From: Streptomyces chartreusis NRRL 3882
GTDB taxonomy: Bacteria > Actinomycetota > Actinomycetes > Streptomycetales > Streptomycetaceae
Reading direction: 5' to 3'
DNA: 64,000 nt
Assembly (NCBI RefSeq): GCF_900236475.1
Contig: NZ_LT963352.1
Coordinates: forward strand, 2,852,001 to 2,916,000
In this document: in pieces, positions 57,334 to 64,000 of the stretch
How positions within the stretch are numbered: the stretch's first letter is position 1
Layout of the letters: each line of letters opens with the position of its first letter
Position numbers and translations under genes: made by a program
The notes under the pieces: model-generated
What the model saw: the letters and a program-made list of their open reading frames with translations, nothing else
The model's database searches: none
What the model was told of the DNA's origin: nothing

Positions 57334-58536
57334 GCCCAACTCCGCCGCCAGGGTGCGAAGTTCCTCAGAGGGCGGCTGGGCCATGGTCAACAGGTCCGCC
57401 GCAAGCTGCTTCACCATCGGCAGGGCCCTCACCATCTCGGGCGACAACTCACGCGCCCTGAGCAGCGCCGAGACCGCATCAGCGACCTGCCGGCGCTGGG
57501 CATAGGCCCTGGCGACATCGATCTGAAAGCGCGTCTGCCGTTCCGCGGACAGCCCCGACTCGTCGACGGCCTGCGCAGCCCGCAGTGCGACACCGGCATC
57601 TCCCAGGTCCACCGCGACGGCCACCTCGTGCAAGCCGACGTTGGTCGGCCCGAACTCGGTGTTGTAGTCGTTGCGCCCGTCACCGACCTGTTCGGCCATC
57701 TCACGGGCGTCACGTAGATACCCGTACGCCTCGTCGGCAAGGTTCAACCGAGCGGCAGCAACCGCCCGTTGCAGGGTCAGGGCGCCACGCAGGGCCACCG
57801 CCTCGATCTGCCCGGACTCCGCCAGAGGTCGCAGCGCATCAGCGGCACTCCCGGACACCTGGGCCGCCTGCTCGAAGTGACGAGCACCGAGAAAGACCAG
57901 CGACAGACGGAACTCACCGGCCGCCATCAGCAGCGGATCATTCGCCCGCTCGGCAGCGACCACCGCACGGTCCACGGCGATCCAGGCCGCCTCGGGCTCG
58001 CCCATGTTCGCGAGCGCACCACTGCACGTGTGGTACATGACCGCCAGCAGCCGGAACAGTTCCGGACGCTCCGCCTCAGCAGCCGAGCGAGTGGCCGCCT
58101 CCAGCCGGGGAACGAGCCCCTCGAGCAACTCGGCCAGGTCGGCATAGTTGCCCTGATGCGTAAGTGACCAGGCACGGTCGACCTCGGCGCGAAGCGCCGG
58201 AACATCAGCGGAAGCGTTCTGCGGCGCGAGGACCGCCTTCAGTGAGTGCGCGGCGCTCAGCACCATCCGCAGGCGACTCGCCCCAGGTGGCTCGCCTTCG
58301 GCGATCGACGCAACGATGGGGGCCTCAGCCGCCAACTCGGCGACCGGAATTTCAAGGACGTCGGCGACCTTTTCCAGCACGGTCATCCGGCCGATGCGGC
58401 GTACGCCCCGCTCCACCTGGGACACCCAGGCTTCCGAGCGCCCCAGCAGGCCGGCGAACTCCTTCTGCGACAGCCCTCGGCGCTTGCGATGGAAGGCGAT
58501 CTTGCGACCGAGCGCCTTCTGATACTCAGTGCTCAA
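57307..58536 (-). CDS. XRE-family regulator with TPR-like C-terminus
   Basis: 409 aa from TTG 58536 (AAGGGTG upstream; GTG 58545 is an alternative). N-terminal helix-turn-helix at residues 11-60 (HRKRRGLSQKEFAGLLGRSE and AWVSQVERG). The remainder is Ala/Leu/Glu-rich helical repeats like TPRs, which usually sense a peptide or small molecule. The start lies within the end of the ABM gene, so the two are coupled. GTAC arrays at both ends of the pair suggest autoregulation. Confidence 0.85.
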   Translation of the reverse strand: MSTEYQKALGRKIAFHRKRRGLSQKEFAGLLGRSEAWVSQVERGVRRIGRMTVLEKVADVLEIPVAELAAEAPIVASIAEGEPPGASRLRMVLSAAHSLKAVLAPQNASADVPALRAEVDRAWSLTHQGNYADLAELLEGLVPRLEAATRSAAEAERPELFRLLAVMYHTCSGALANMGEPEAAWIAVDRAVVAAERANDPLLMAAGEFRLSLVFLGARHFEQAAQVSGSAADALRPLAESGQIEAVALRGALTLQRAVAAARLNLADEAYGYLRDAREMAEQVGDGRNDYNTEFGPTNVGLHEVAVAVDLGDAGVALRAAQAVDESGLSAERQTRFQIDVARAYAQRRQVADAVSALLRARELSPEMVRALPMVKQLAADLLTMAQPPSEELRTLAAELGVHEVRTGT

Positions 58537-58840
58537 CGTCCACACCCTTGCCGGACACGAAGTCCAGGCGATCAACCTCCGTGGCGGAGAGGTAGCGGTC
58601 CCGCTCGGAGAGGAAGGCCCGCACGTAGTCCTTCGACTCGTGCTCTTCGAAGGCGTCCTTGTCCCGGTAGAGCTCGTAGAACACGCGCTCCAGAGGACGG
58701 CCGTCAACGCGGTGCACCGTGTAGATCACCGTTCCGGGCTCGTTCGCACGGATCTGCTCACCAGTCCGGGTCACAAGGTCATCGAAGGCAACCGCCGCCT
58801 CTTCGTCCTTGCAGGTGAAGCGCACAAACAGACCGAACAT
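58526..58840 (-). CDS. ABM-fold putative quinol monooxygenase
   Basis: 104 aa from ATG 58840 (GAGAGGACC upstream). Small ferredoxin-like antibiotic biosynthesis monooxygenase fold: LFVRFTCKDEEAAVAFDDL, TVIYTVHRVDGRPLERVFYEL. Family members act on quinones or polyketides without cofactor. Coupled to the XRE regulator downstream. Confidence 0.8.
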   Translation of the reverse strand: MFGLFVRFTCKDEEAAVAFDDLVTRTGEQIRANEPGTVIYTVHRVDGRPLERVFYELYRDKDAFEEHESKDYVRAFLSERDRYLSATEVDRLDFVSGKGVDVEH

Positions 58841-58921
58841 GCGAGGTCCTCTCTCCATCGGCATCCAGGTCAGCACCAGACCGCAGGCCGAACGCTATGC
58901 GCCGGGCCGCCCGCACGAAAA

Positions 58922-58979
58922 GTACGAACCCGCACTCCAGGTACGCGCACATTCGGTACGGTGCTAGTACTAATTGTAC
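58922..58979. promoter_or_regulatory. Second GTAC cluster, divergent promoter region
   Basis: GTAC starts at 58922, 58941, 58956, 58967 and 58976, in the 215-bp gap between the ABM gene (minus) and the SpoIIAB-like gene (plus). The spacing is less regular than in the first array. AT-rich ctAGTACTAATTGTACag at the right end may hold a promoter -10. Confidence 0.6.
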
Positions 58980-59055
58980 AGCTCTGCATGGTCCGTGTCA
59001 GCCGATCGGCCCGGCTGACACAGAAAGCAGCAGGTCACCCGCCATGGAGGACGCC

Positions 59056-59469
59056 ATGCCCACCCACCGACGCACCTTCCCCGGAGAACCGCAACAACTC
59101 GGCGCGGTGCGCAGTTGGACCCGCGCGACACTGAACGGCCACCCCCACTCTGAAGACGCCGAGCTGATCGTCACCGAACTCGGCACCAACGCCCTCATGC
59201 ACACCGCCAGCGGCGACCCGGCTGGCGCCTTCCACGTCACGCTCACGGTTTCCGAGCTGACCGTGACCATCGCAGTAACCGACTCCGGAGACGCTAAGAC
59301 CAGTCCCGCGGTCCAGCACCCGTCCCCCAACGCCACCCACGGCCGAGGTCTCGGCATGGTCACCACCCTCGCCCACCGCGTCCTGGTCCAGGGCGACGAC
59401 TCCGGCCGCACGGTCACCGCCGAACTCCGTAGCCCGGCCAAGCTCCAGGAGCCGACACCGTGCTCATGA
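59056..59469 (+). CDS. SpoIIAB-like HATPase (anti-sigma kinase type)
   Basis: 137 aa. ATG 59056 is selected because GGAGG ends 5 nt upstream; ATG 59044 is another choice. N box ELIVTELGTNALMHT, then VAVTDSGDA (read here IAVTDSGDA) and a G box GRGLGMVTTLA, the GHKL fold of RsbW/SpoIIAB kinases. In Streptomyces such proteins often stand beside XRE regulators. Overlaps the next gene by 4 nt (ATGA). Confidence 0.82.
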   Translation: MPTHRRTFPGEPQQLGAVRSWTRATLNGHPHSEDAELIVTELGTNALMHTASGDPAGAFHVTLTVSELTVTIAVTDSGDAKTSPAVQHPSPNATHGRGLGMVTTLAHRVLVQGDDSGRTVTAELRSPAKLQEPTPCS

Positions 59470-59891
59470 GTCCCCCACCAGACGACGCACGCCTCGGAGA
59501 CCACGTGGGCAAACCCCGCCGCGGGTACTGGTGCGAGTGCTGGACACAAGACCTCACCACGCAGCAACAGCCGGCACTCCTGGCATCCTTCGACGCCTAC
59601 TCGGCACCACAGGCAGACAGGTGGGTCGCGGTAGCACTCCGCACGATCTCACCGGCGCTCGACCCGGACGCCTCGGACGAGGCATGGATGTGGTTATACG
59701 AGGGCCGCGTCTACACGAGGCGAGCGCTCCTTCGCTCGGAGCCCAGCACGGTGACCATCACCCAGGCCAGCACACGCGTGACGTGGACGATCCGACCAGT
59801 GCTCTTCTTGCCGCTCGTGCACCGCCAAGGGGCCAAACTCCCAGCCTGCACGGACGATTTCAAACCCCACACGCCCCACGCCACCGACTGA
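59466..59891 (+). CDS. Hypothetical protein coupled to the HATPase
   Basis: 141 aa from ATG 59466, which overlaps the HATPase stop; GTG 59460 is possible. Trp-rich N-terminal half (GYWCECWTQDL, AWMWLYEGRVYTRR) and a beta-rich centre (STVTITQASTRVTWTIRP). Not recognised. The overlap suggests it works with the HATPase. Confidence 0.6.
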   Translation: MSPPPDDARLGDHVGKPRRGYWCECWTQDLTTQQQPALLASFDAYSAPQADRWVAVALRTISPALDPDASDEAWMWLYEGRVYTRRALLRSEPSTVTITQASTRVTWTIRPVLFLPLVHRQGAKLPACTDDFKPHTPHATD

Positions 59892-59942
59892 GTTACAACC
59901 TTCTTCACGGGTTCAAGTCGGCTCGCTCCGCTCGCCGCGCGC

Positions 59943-59963
59943 GGCCCGGCCCCCGGCCGGGCC
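59943..59963 (+). terminator. GC-rich hairpin after the HATPase operon
   Basis: GGCCCGGCC (59943-59951), loop CCC, GGCCGGGCC (59955-59963), a perfect 9-bp stem about 50 nt after the stop of the hypothetical gene. Confidence 0.55.
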
Positions 59964-60056
59964 TGCGCTCCTGTCTCCGCCCCGCTCCAGCCCGGCCGGC
60001 GCCCGTGCCGCGCTGATGGCAATCAGTCGCCTGATACCAGAGAAGGGATACGTCGT

Positions 60057-60220
60057 GGCTGGGGCGGTCGGCTCCGCGGCTTTACGGAGCCACTTTGGCG
60101 CGAGCCTCGAAGATCATGGCCCCAACGTCGTGCTTTACCGGGCAGGTCCACAGACTGCCCGACGCGCCGAAAGCTTACGGGGCCATGATCACTCGCGCCA
60201 AAGCAGCGCCACCCCAAGCC
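60057..60220. other. Large imperfect stem-loop in a non-coding gap
   Basis: Main pairs are CTTTGGCGCGAG (60093-60104) with 60192-60203 and GATCATGGCCCC (60112-60123) with 60179-60190, both perfect 12-bp arms. Outside, 60057-60070 pairs imperfectly with 60207-60220. An extra hairpin GGCTCCG/CGGAGCC (60070-60091) sits in the left arm, and CGGGCAG/CTGCCCG (60139-60161) at the tip. It lies between the hypothetical gene and the convergent HNH gene and codes for nothing I can support. It could be a bidirectional terminator, a structured RNA or a single-strand origin of the rolling-circle element. Confidence 0.65.
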
Positions 60221-60236
60221 GCTCCACCGACCTCGT

Positions 60237-61109
60237 CTACCTGTTCAGGCATTCAAAGGCAAGCCGTGCCGCCTCGCTTGTCGCTCGATAACTCCGAATT
60301 GCACACAAAGCCACAGCCGAGTACTCTCTGTTCCGCTTTAACGATCGCGCCAAGTCACCCATGGCCTCTCTATAACGGTCGCGAGCCGACGACTGCCTCG
60401 ATTCATTCCACCGTTTTTGCGCCTTATCAGCATCGTCACAGAGTTTAAGGATCTCGGCATAAACTGCGCGACGGGCCTCCACCAGAGGCACATGGTCCAG
60501 GTGATAATACCTAGTGGAAGTGGTCACTTTTTCGTCGGCCGCACTATCGAAGTCTACGCCATGAGGATTAGCCGAGACTTGACCCGTCTCATCGAACCAG
60601 AGTAGGGCAACATCAGTCGCGCAGCAGGGGTCAATCAGCAGAGGAATTTCGTCGGACAGGATGTCATCTGGATCGTTAGCCCGCTCGGACTCGGCGAGGA
60701 TAGGGAAGTAGTCTGATTTCCCACCAGCAGTACCGTCAGGGCCCTTACGCCATGAATTACAGAACGTACAGGCGAAGCGGAAGTTCTCATAGTCAAAGGC
60801 TAGCCACCAGTAGCCCGGATGGGCGGGTATACCTTTTACTGACGACTTCGGCCTGTAATGGTCGACCGCATTATCTGAACGGAAATCCCGCGATTCACAG
60901 TACCAGCACTTACCGTGGCTCACGGCCGCGAGATCGGCCTTCAAATCACGCCAAAGCTTGCCGTTCTCATCGATAATTCGCGCTCTCTCTTTAGCGCTAG
61001 TCGCTGCCGCAAGGTCCTTCTTAACCTTCCTGGCAGATGCAAGCCATGAGGCGCTGAGGCGCAGTCCCACCTCTTCGATGTCAATGAATATCAAATCTGC
61101 CCCCCCCAT
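60237..61109 (-). CDS. HNH endonuclease, PtuB/retron-associated type
   Basis: 290 aa. CWYCES (Cys68, Cys71), DNAVDHYRPKSS (Asp83, His84) and CTFCNSW (Cys114, Cys117, Asn118) make a zinc-supported HNH site of the PtuB type, where the HYRPK motif is characteristic. The C-terminal half is helical. In Septu and some retron systems this nuclease is held by the partner ATPase until infection. Its ATG overlaps the ATPase stop by one base (TAATG) and no ribosome site is visible, so it is made by translational coupling. GC is lower than in the chromosome. Confidence 0.85.
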   Translation of the reverse strand: MGGADLIFIDIEEVGLRLSASWLASARKVKKDLAAATSAKERARIIDENGKLWRDLKADLAAVSHGKCWYCESRDFRSDNAVDHYRPKSSVKGIPAHPGYWWLAFDYENFRFACTFCNSWRKGPDGTAGGKSDYFPILAESERANDPDDILSDEIPLLIDPCCATDVALLWFDETGQVSANPHGVDFDSAADEKVTTSTRYYHLDHVPLVEARRAVYAEILKLCDDADKAQKRWNESRQSSARDRYREAMGDLARSLKRNREYSAVALCAIRSYRATSEAARLAFECLNR

Positions 61110-62653
61110 TAATCATCAACATCAAATAGATCACGCACGATTTCAGCAGCTTCCTGCCTGTTCTGCTCAATCTCTTCGCGTGACAGAACGACCTCATCCT
61201 GTGGCTGACTTTGTGTCCGGAATTTGGCCCGCAAGAACTCCTGAAACTCTGGATCGCGGTTTTCGAGCAAGAGACCGAGACCCCTCAACTCATGCCCCAG
61301 AGAAGAAAGCTCTTGCTCCTCTTCAGCAGTCAAGTCAGTCTCTTTGGACGCCAACTCCCTCTTACGGTCCAGCTTCCTCAGAGTCTCCAAATCCAGTTGC
61401 GAGCGAAGGCCGTAAACATCACTCGTAAGCAGGGCACCGACACCCATCCCCCTGGGATCTTCCAACGGCTCGAGAGCCACAATCTGGCCGTCTTGCCGGC
61501 GCTCTAGGATTCTGACCTCATCCTTGGTAAGGCTGGCGACAACCAAGGGATCGTGAGTCGCCATGAGCACCTGCGATCCAGAATCCAATCCTCCAAAGTC
61601 ATGGAGAAATTGTTTGTACTGGACGCTCCAAGCAGGATTGAGATGGGTATCCGGTTCATCAAGAAGGAACAATGACTCCTCTTCTTTGGTGAACCGCATG
61701 AGTCCCAGAACCAGCAGCAGTTGCTGCTCGCCCTCACTAAGCTCTCTGAAGGTCAGGGGCGCATCAGCTTTGTTAATCGATACACGAATTCGCACATCGT
61801 TGATCAGTTCAGAAATATAAGTACTTTCAAGCGCCTTAAAGAACTCCTGGTTACTTTCGTAGCCGCTTGCCAACTCCCTAACCTTGTCAAGGCTAGGCAA
61901 GTAGAGAAACAAATGTTCAGAGCGAACGTGACTATTGAAGCCAGTTCTAACGCGGGTCCTCAGGCGTAGTGGAGCCAGCGAAATCCGATAGAGACTGTCG
62001 AGTAGCCCCCTCACAGTACCGCGCGCATTCCAGAACCGCGGATCACCGTCAGGGCTGTTCCATGAAGGCTTCTGCATGACGAACAGGACCGAATCAAGAC
62101 CCTGAATCCCTAGATGGTCCTGCAGCAGGGACTGCACCGCCGGGTCATCATCTAAGAAGAAGGCAAGAAGCACAAAATTAGAATGGACGTTTCGTGCGTA
62201 GAATAGCGGCCTAATAGGCCTATCGTTACCACCGACCAAGTCCTTGTAGAATCGCTCTTGGTGAGCCACGAAGTGGTCTTCGAGACGATTACTTGGGCCT
62301 GAGTAGTAACCGAATACGTGCCGTGGCCGATACTGCGCGCCAGCAGAACCAGTGAAGCGACTAGCTGGGACGGTCTTCCCTCCGACCGTACAGCTAATGC
62401 GATACCGTCCGTCCTGTTCTGCAGACGATACCTCGACGTCGTACTGTCGAACTAGATATCGGATCCGGTAGGCAAAAGAAGGTGCCACTCCTAGATCTAG
62501 GTCGCGAAAGATTAGGGTTATCGCCTCTAGTAGGTTTGACTTGCCGGCACCATTCCTTCCAACAAGTACCGAAACACCTGACGCGTCGTCGAACTCGACT
62601 CGGAAATCGCGTAGGTTCTTGAATCTTGGGATTTCTACTTCAAGCAGACGCAT
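61109..62653 (-). CDS. PtuA-like AAA/ABC-type ATPase
   Basis: 514 aa. Walker A GRNGAGKS (32-39), ABC-like signature LSEGEQQLLLVLG, Walker B LFLLDEPDTHLNP and the H-loop MATHDPLVV: a complete RecF/Rad50-like head with a ~250-residue insert, and a charged C-terminal helix. Such ATPases pair with an HNH nuclease in Septu (PtuAB) and some retron defences. ATG overlaps the hsdS stop by one base (TGATG). No TOPRIM domain is visible, so it is not an OLD nuclease. Confidence 0.85.
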   Translation of the reverse strand: MRLLEVEIPRFKNLRDFRVEFDDASGVSVLVGRNGAGKSNLLEAITLIFRDLDLGVAPSFAYRIRYLVRQYDVEVSSAEQDGRYRISCTVGGKTVPASRFTGSAGAQYRPRHVFGYYSGPSNRLEDHFVAHQERFYKDLVGGNDRPIRPLFYARNVHSNFVLLAFFLDDDPAVQSLLQDHLGIQGLDSVLFVMQKPSWNSPDGDPRFWNARGTVRGLLDSLYRISLAPLRLRTRVRTGFNSHVRSEHLFLYLPSLDKVRELASGYESNQEFFKALESTYISELINDVRIRVSINKADAPLTFRELSEGEQQLLLVLGLMRFTKEEESLFLLDEPDTHLNPAWSVQYKQFLHDFGGLDSGSQVLMATHDPLVVASLTKDEVRILERRQDGQIVALEPLEDPRGMGVGALLTSDVYGLRSQLDLETLRKLDRKRELASKETDLTAEEEQELSSLGHELRGLGLLLENRDPEFQEFLRAKFRTQSQPQDEVVLSREEIEQNRQEAAEIVRDLFDVDD

Positions 62654-64000
62654 CAGGACGACACCTCGAGGAAGACAGCAGTGTCATCCGGCCGGTGCAC
62701 CTGCACGAGGCCGTTCTTTTCGAGATCCCGCAGCAGGAAGTAGAACTCGTCGATATCCTCTTCGGTCAAAGCCAGGGATGCATAGAGTTCTTCGGGTGTG
62801 GCCATTGCGCCTGCAGCGCGCAGAGCGTCGATGAGCCGATCTCTACTGGGTGGCACCTTTACACCTGCCCTCGCGGATGCTCGCTTCTTTGCTGGCACTG
62901 TCTTCTTCCTGCTCTCTTGAGACCCTTTTCCTTCTTTTGCCTGCAAACTGGATACCAAGTCAGCCGACGTCCGAGTGCCCGTGTGCTCTCTGGAGATCTC
63001 TTCTGCCAACGTCCCGTATGCCAACGAGGAGGTCAGGGCACGCTCAATCGCGGCAGCCCGCTCGAGGCCTCTTTGAACCTTCTCGCGCAGTAGGTCCAAC
63101 TCAGAAATGGCATCATCCAACAGCGTTACCAGTTCGCGCTGTTTCTCGACGCTGAAGATAGGTACCGGCAGCTGCCTTACATCAGCAAGGTTCAGGCCGG
63201 GCATATTAATTCCTCGCATACGCCCTCGTAGCCAGGCTTGAGCCGCACCACTTGCCAACCAGTGTGCCAAGAAGGAGCTGTCGATTGCGGCAGCCGGCCT
63301 GAGCCGTGCGGTCCCTTGAGTGATCTGCGCGCCGTCTAGTTCCTGAGGAACGATCGCTACGCGTGTGTGACGAATGATCCCCAACAGCACATCACCCGGC
63401 CGCAATGCCGATCGTTCGTACTTTTGCGCAATTTCCGGACTGGTGCGCCGTAGCTGATCCTCTAGAATCTCTCCGTCTCGGAGATCCTGGCCCCGAATGT
63501 ACGGCACGCCGTCTTCATCAGTGATATCTGGCCCGGGTTGGAGAATCCCGTAGACAATTGGCGCGCGCGCATCAACTACCTCACTGGCCTTCCTCCACTC
63601 CCCTTCAACTAGCTCTGTGGTCGCATCTGGATCCAATCGTCTATCGCCCAAGATGATACGATCACGAACTTTTCGAGGGAGGTCTGAAATAATGGGGACA
63701 GCTTTCTGCAGCGCATCCGTCGTCAGATCAACAAGGTCCTGTACCTCTCGAGCCCTCTCCGCGATTTCCCGCTGAACCTCCAGCGGCGGAACGGGAAAAG
63801 GGAGGTTTCGGAAACGCTTGAGCCCAAGGTTAACGATGTTGGTCGTCCCCCGGGCGAGAGCAGAGAAAACACCGCTATGTTGGTAGGCTCGAAAGACCAG
63901 CAGGGCAAAATCCGGGTGAACCTCTTCATGTGGCCGGAATCGAATAACGTGATTTTGGAAATACAGCTCCTCAACCTCGCCATTGAACAATGCGCAGCGG
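62653..64000 (-). CDS. hsdS: Type I restriction specificity subunit HsdS, 5' truncated by window
   Basis: At least 448 aa; the frame is open to the window end, so most of the first target-recognition domain (TRD) is missing. The end of TRD1 shows GTTNIVNLGLKRFRNLPFPV and PPLEVQREIAERA, then a spacer helix, TRD2 (ERSALRPGDVLLGIIRHTRV and MPGLNLADVRQLPVPIFSV), then a second spacer helix. After it come a Lys/Ser-rich linker and a ~65-residue C-terminal domain (RLIDALRAAGAMATPEELYA) that looks like a winged helix and is not usual in HsdS. hsdM/hsdR, if present, would be outside the window to the right. Confidence 0.85.
   Translation of the reverse strand, partial: RCALFNGEVEELYFQNHVIRFRPHEEVHPDFALLVFRAYQHSGVFSALARGTTNIVNLGLKRFRNLPFPVPPLEVQREIAERAREVQDLVDLTTDALQKAVPIISDLPRKVRDRIILGDRRLDPDATTELVEGEWRKASEVVDARAPIVYGILQPGPDITDEDGVPYIRGQDLRDGEILEDQLRRTSPEIAQKYERSALRPGDVLLGIIRHTRVAIVPQELDGAQITQGTARLRPAAAIDSSFLAHWLASGAAQAWLRGRMRGINMPGLNLADVRQLPVPIFSVEKQRELVTLLDDAISELDLLREKVQRGLERAAAIERALTSSLAYGTLAEEISREHTGTRTSADLVSSLQAKEGKGSQESRKKTVPAKKRASARAGVKVPPSRDRLIDALRAAGAMATPEELYASLALTEEDIDEFYFLLRDLEKNGLVQVHRPDDTAVFLEVSS

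Larger units (their letters stand above)
48799..64000. mobile_element. AICE-type integrative element (left part), pSAM2-like
   Basis: From the 3' end of the tRNA to the window end. It carries a tyrosine integrase, excisionase, RepSA-type initiator, several small transfer (Spd) proteins, an FtsK/SpoIIIE-type TraSA and an SCO3933-like regulator, all on the minus strand, with int nearest the tRNA. This is the defining set of an actinomycete integrative and conjugative element. No second copy of the tRNA 3' sequence (GCAGGTTCGAATCCTGC) is seen to the right, so attR is outside the window. Defence and regulatory cargo lies at 57.3-64 kb. Confidence 0.85.

Noticed and set aside
60057..60220. Retron msr-msd RNA feeding the PtuAB-like effector
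   Set aside because: The stem-loop lies next to PtuA/PtuB-like genes as in some retrons, but no reverse transcriptase is encoded in the window and the operon partner is hsdS. Not supported without an RT.
61109..62653. OLD-family nuclease
   Set aside because: The ATPase motifs would fit, but no TOPRIM domain follows Walker B and a separate HNH nuclease is coupled to it.
48799..64000. CRISPR array or prophage
   Set aside because: No regular repeat-spacer structure is seen, and no capsid, terminase or tail genes occur; the gene set is that of an AICE.

Overview
The window comes from a Streptomyces chromosome. GC is high throughout, the coding style is actinobacterial, and the left 48 kb is syntenic with the S. 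coelicolor block I remember as SCO5397 down to SCO5351 (scy-filP, nucS, chiS-chiR-chiC, atp operon, prfA-prmC, rho, hom-thrC-thrB, lysA). The comparison is from memory, not from a search.

Layout, chromosomal part. 1-1.6 kb: end of the polarity scaffold Scy, then the filament protein FilP. 1.6-5.7 kb: two tandem ABC ATPase/permease pairs. 5.7-11.9 kb: small zinc-ligand protein, LLM-class flavin oxidoreductase, SCO5389-like protein, mismatch endonuclease NucS, a large membrane-anchored ATPase with a repeated Pro/Thr/Ser tail, and a STAS protein. 12-15.9 kb: 3-hydroxyacyl-CoA dehydrogenase, TetR regulator divergent from a Drr-type ABC exporter, PduO-type cobalamin adenosyltransferase. 16-20.6 kb: two small membrane proteins, then chiS-chiR-chiC with the classical 12-bp direct repeats in the chitinase promoter. 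20.6-29.2 kb: DUF2550 protein and the complete atpIBEFHAGDC operon on the minus strand, with a Rex-type operator at its promoter. 29.3-35.8 kb: WecA/TagO-like transferase, glyA, a low-molecular-weight phosphatase-like protein lacking the catalytic Cys, Sua5, prmC, prfA and rpmE, all on the minus strand. 36-41.3 kb: LCP ligase, secreted trypsin-like protease and rho. 41.7-48.6 kb: thrB, thrC, hom, lysA, an ArgRS fragment-like protein and a response regulator. tRNA-Arg(CCG) lies at 48752-48823.

From the tRNA to the window end the DNA is accessory and looks like an actinomycete integrative and conjugative element (AICE) of pSAM2 type. Its backbone reads on the minus strand from about 57.0 to 50.7 kb: SCO3933-like regulator, traSA (carrying an apparent 1-nt frameshift), small Spd/transfer proteins, rolling-circle rep, xis and int, with int facing the tRNA. 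Degenerate gene remnants lie between the tRNA and int. No right attachment site is visible, so the element probably runs past the window.

The cargo at 57.3-64 kb has two parts. The first is a regulatory block: an XRE/TPR regulator and an ABM-fold monooxygenase, divergent from a SpoIIAB-like kinase and a partner. Regularly spaced GTAC repeats lie near both ends of the XRE-ABM pair. The second is a lower-GC defence block in which a type I specificity subunit (hsdS, 5' end outside the window) is joined by one-base stop/start overlaps to a PtuA-like ATPase and a PtuB-like HNH nuclease. A large imperfect stem-loop lies just beyond it. The hsdS-ptuA-ptuB unit, the GTAC arrays and the stem-loop are the parts most likely to be undescribed.
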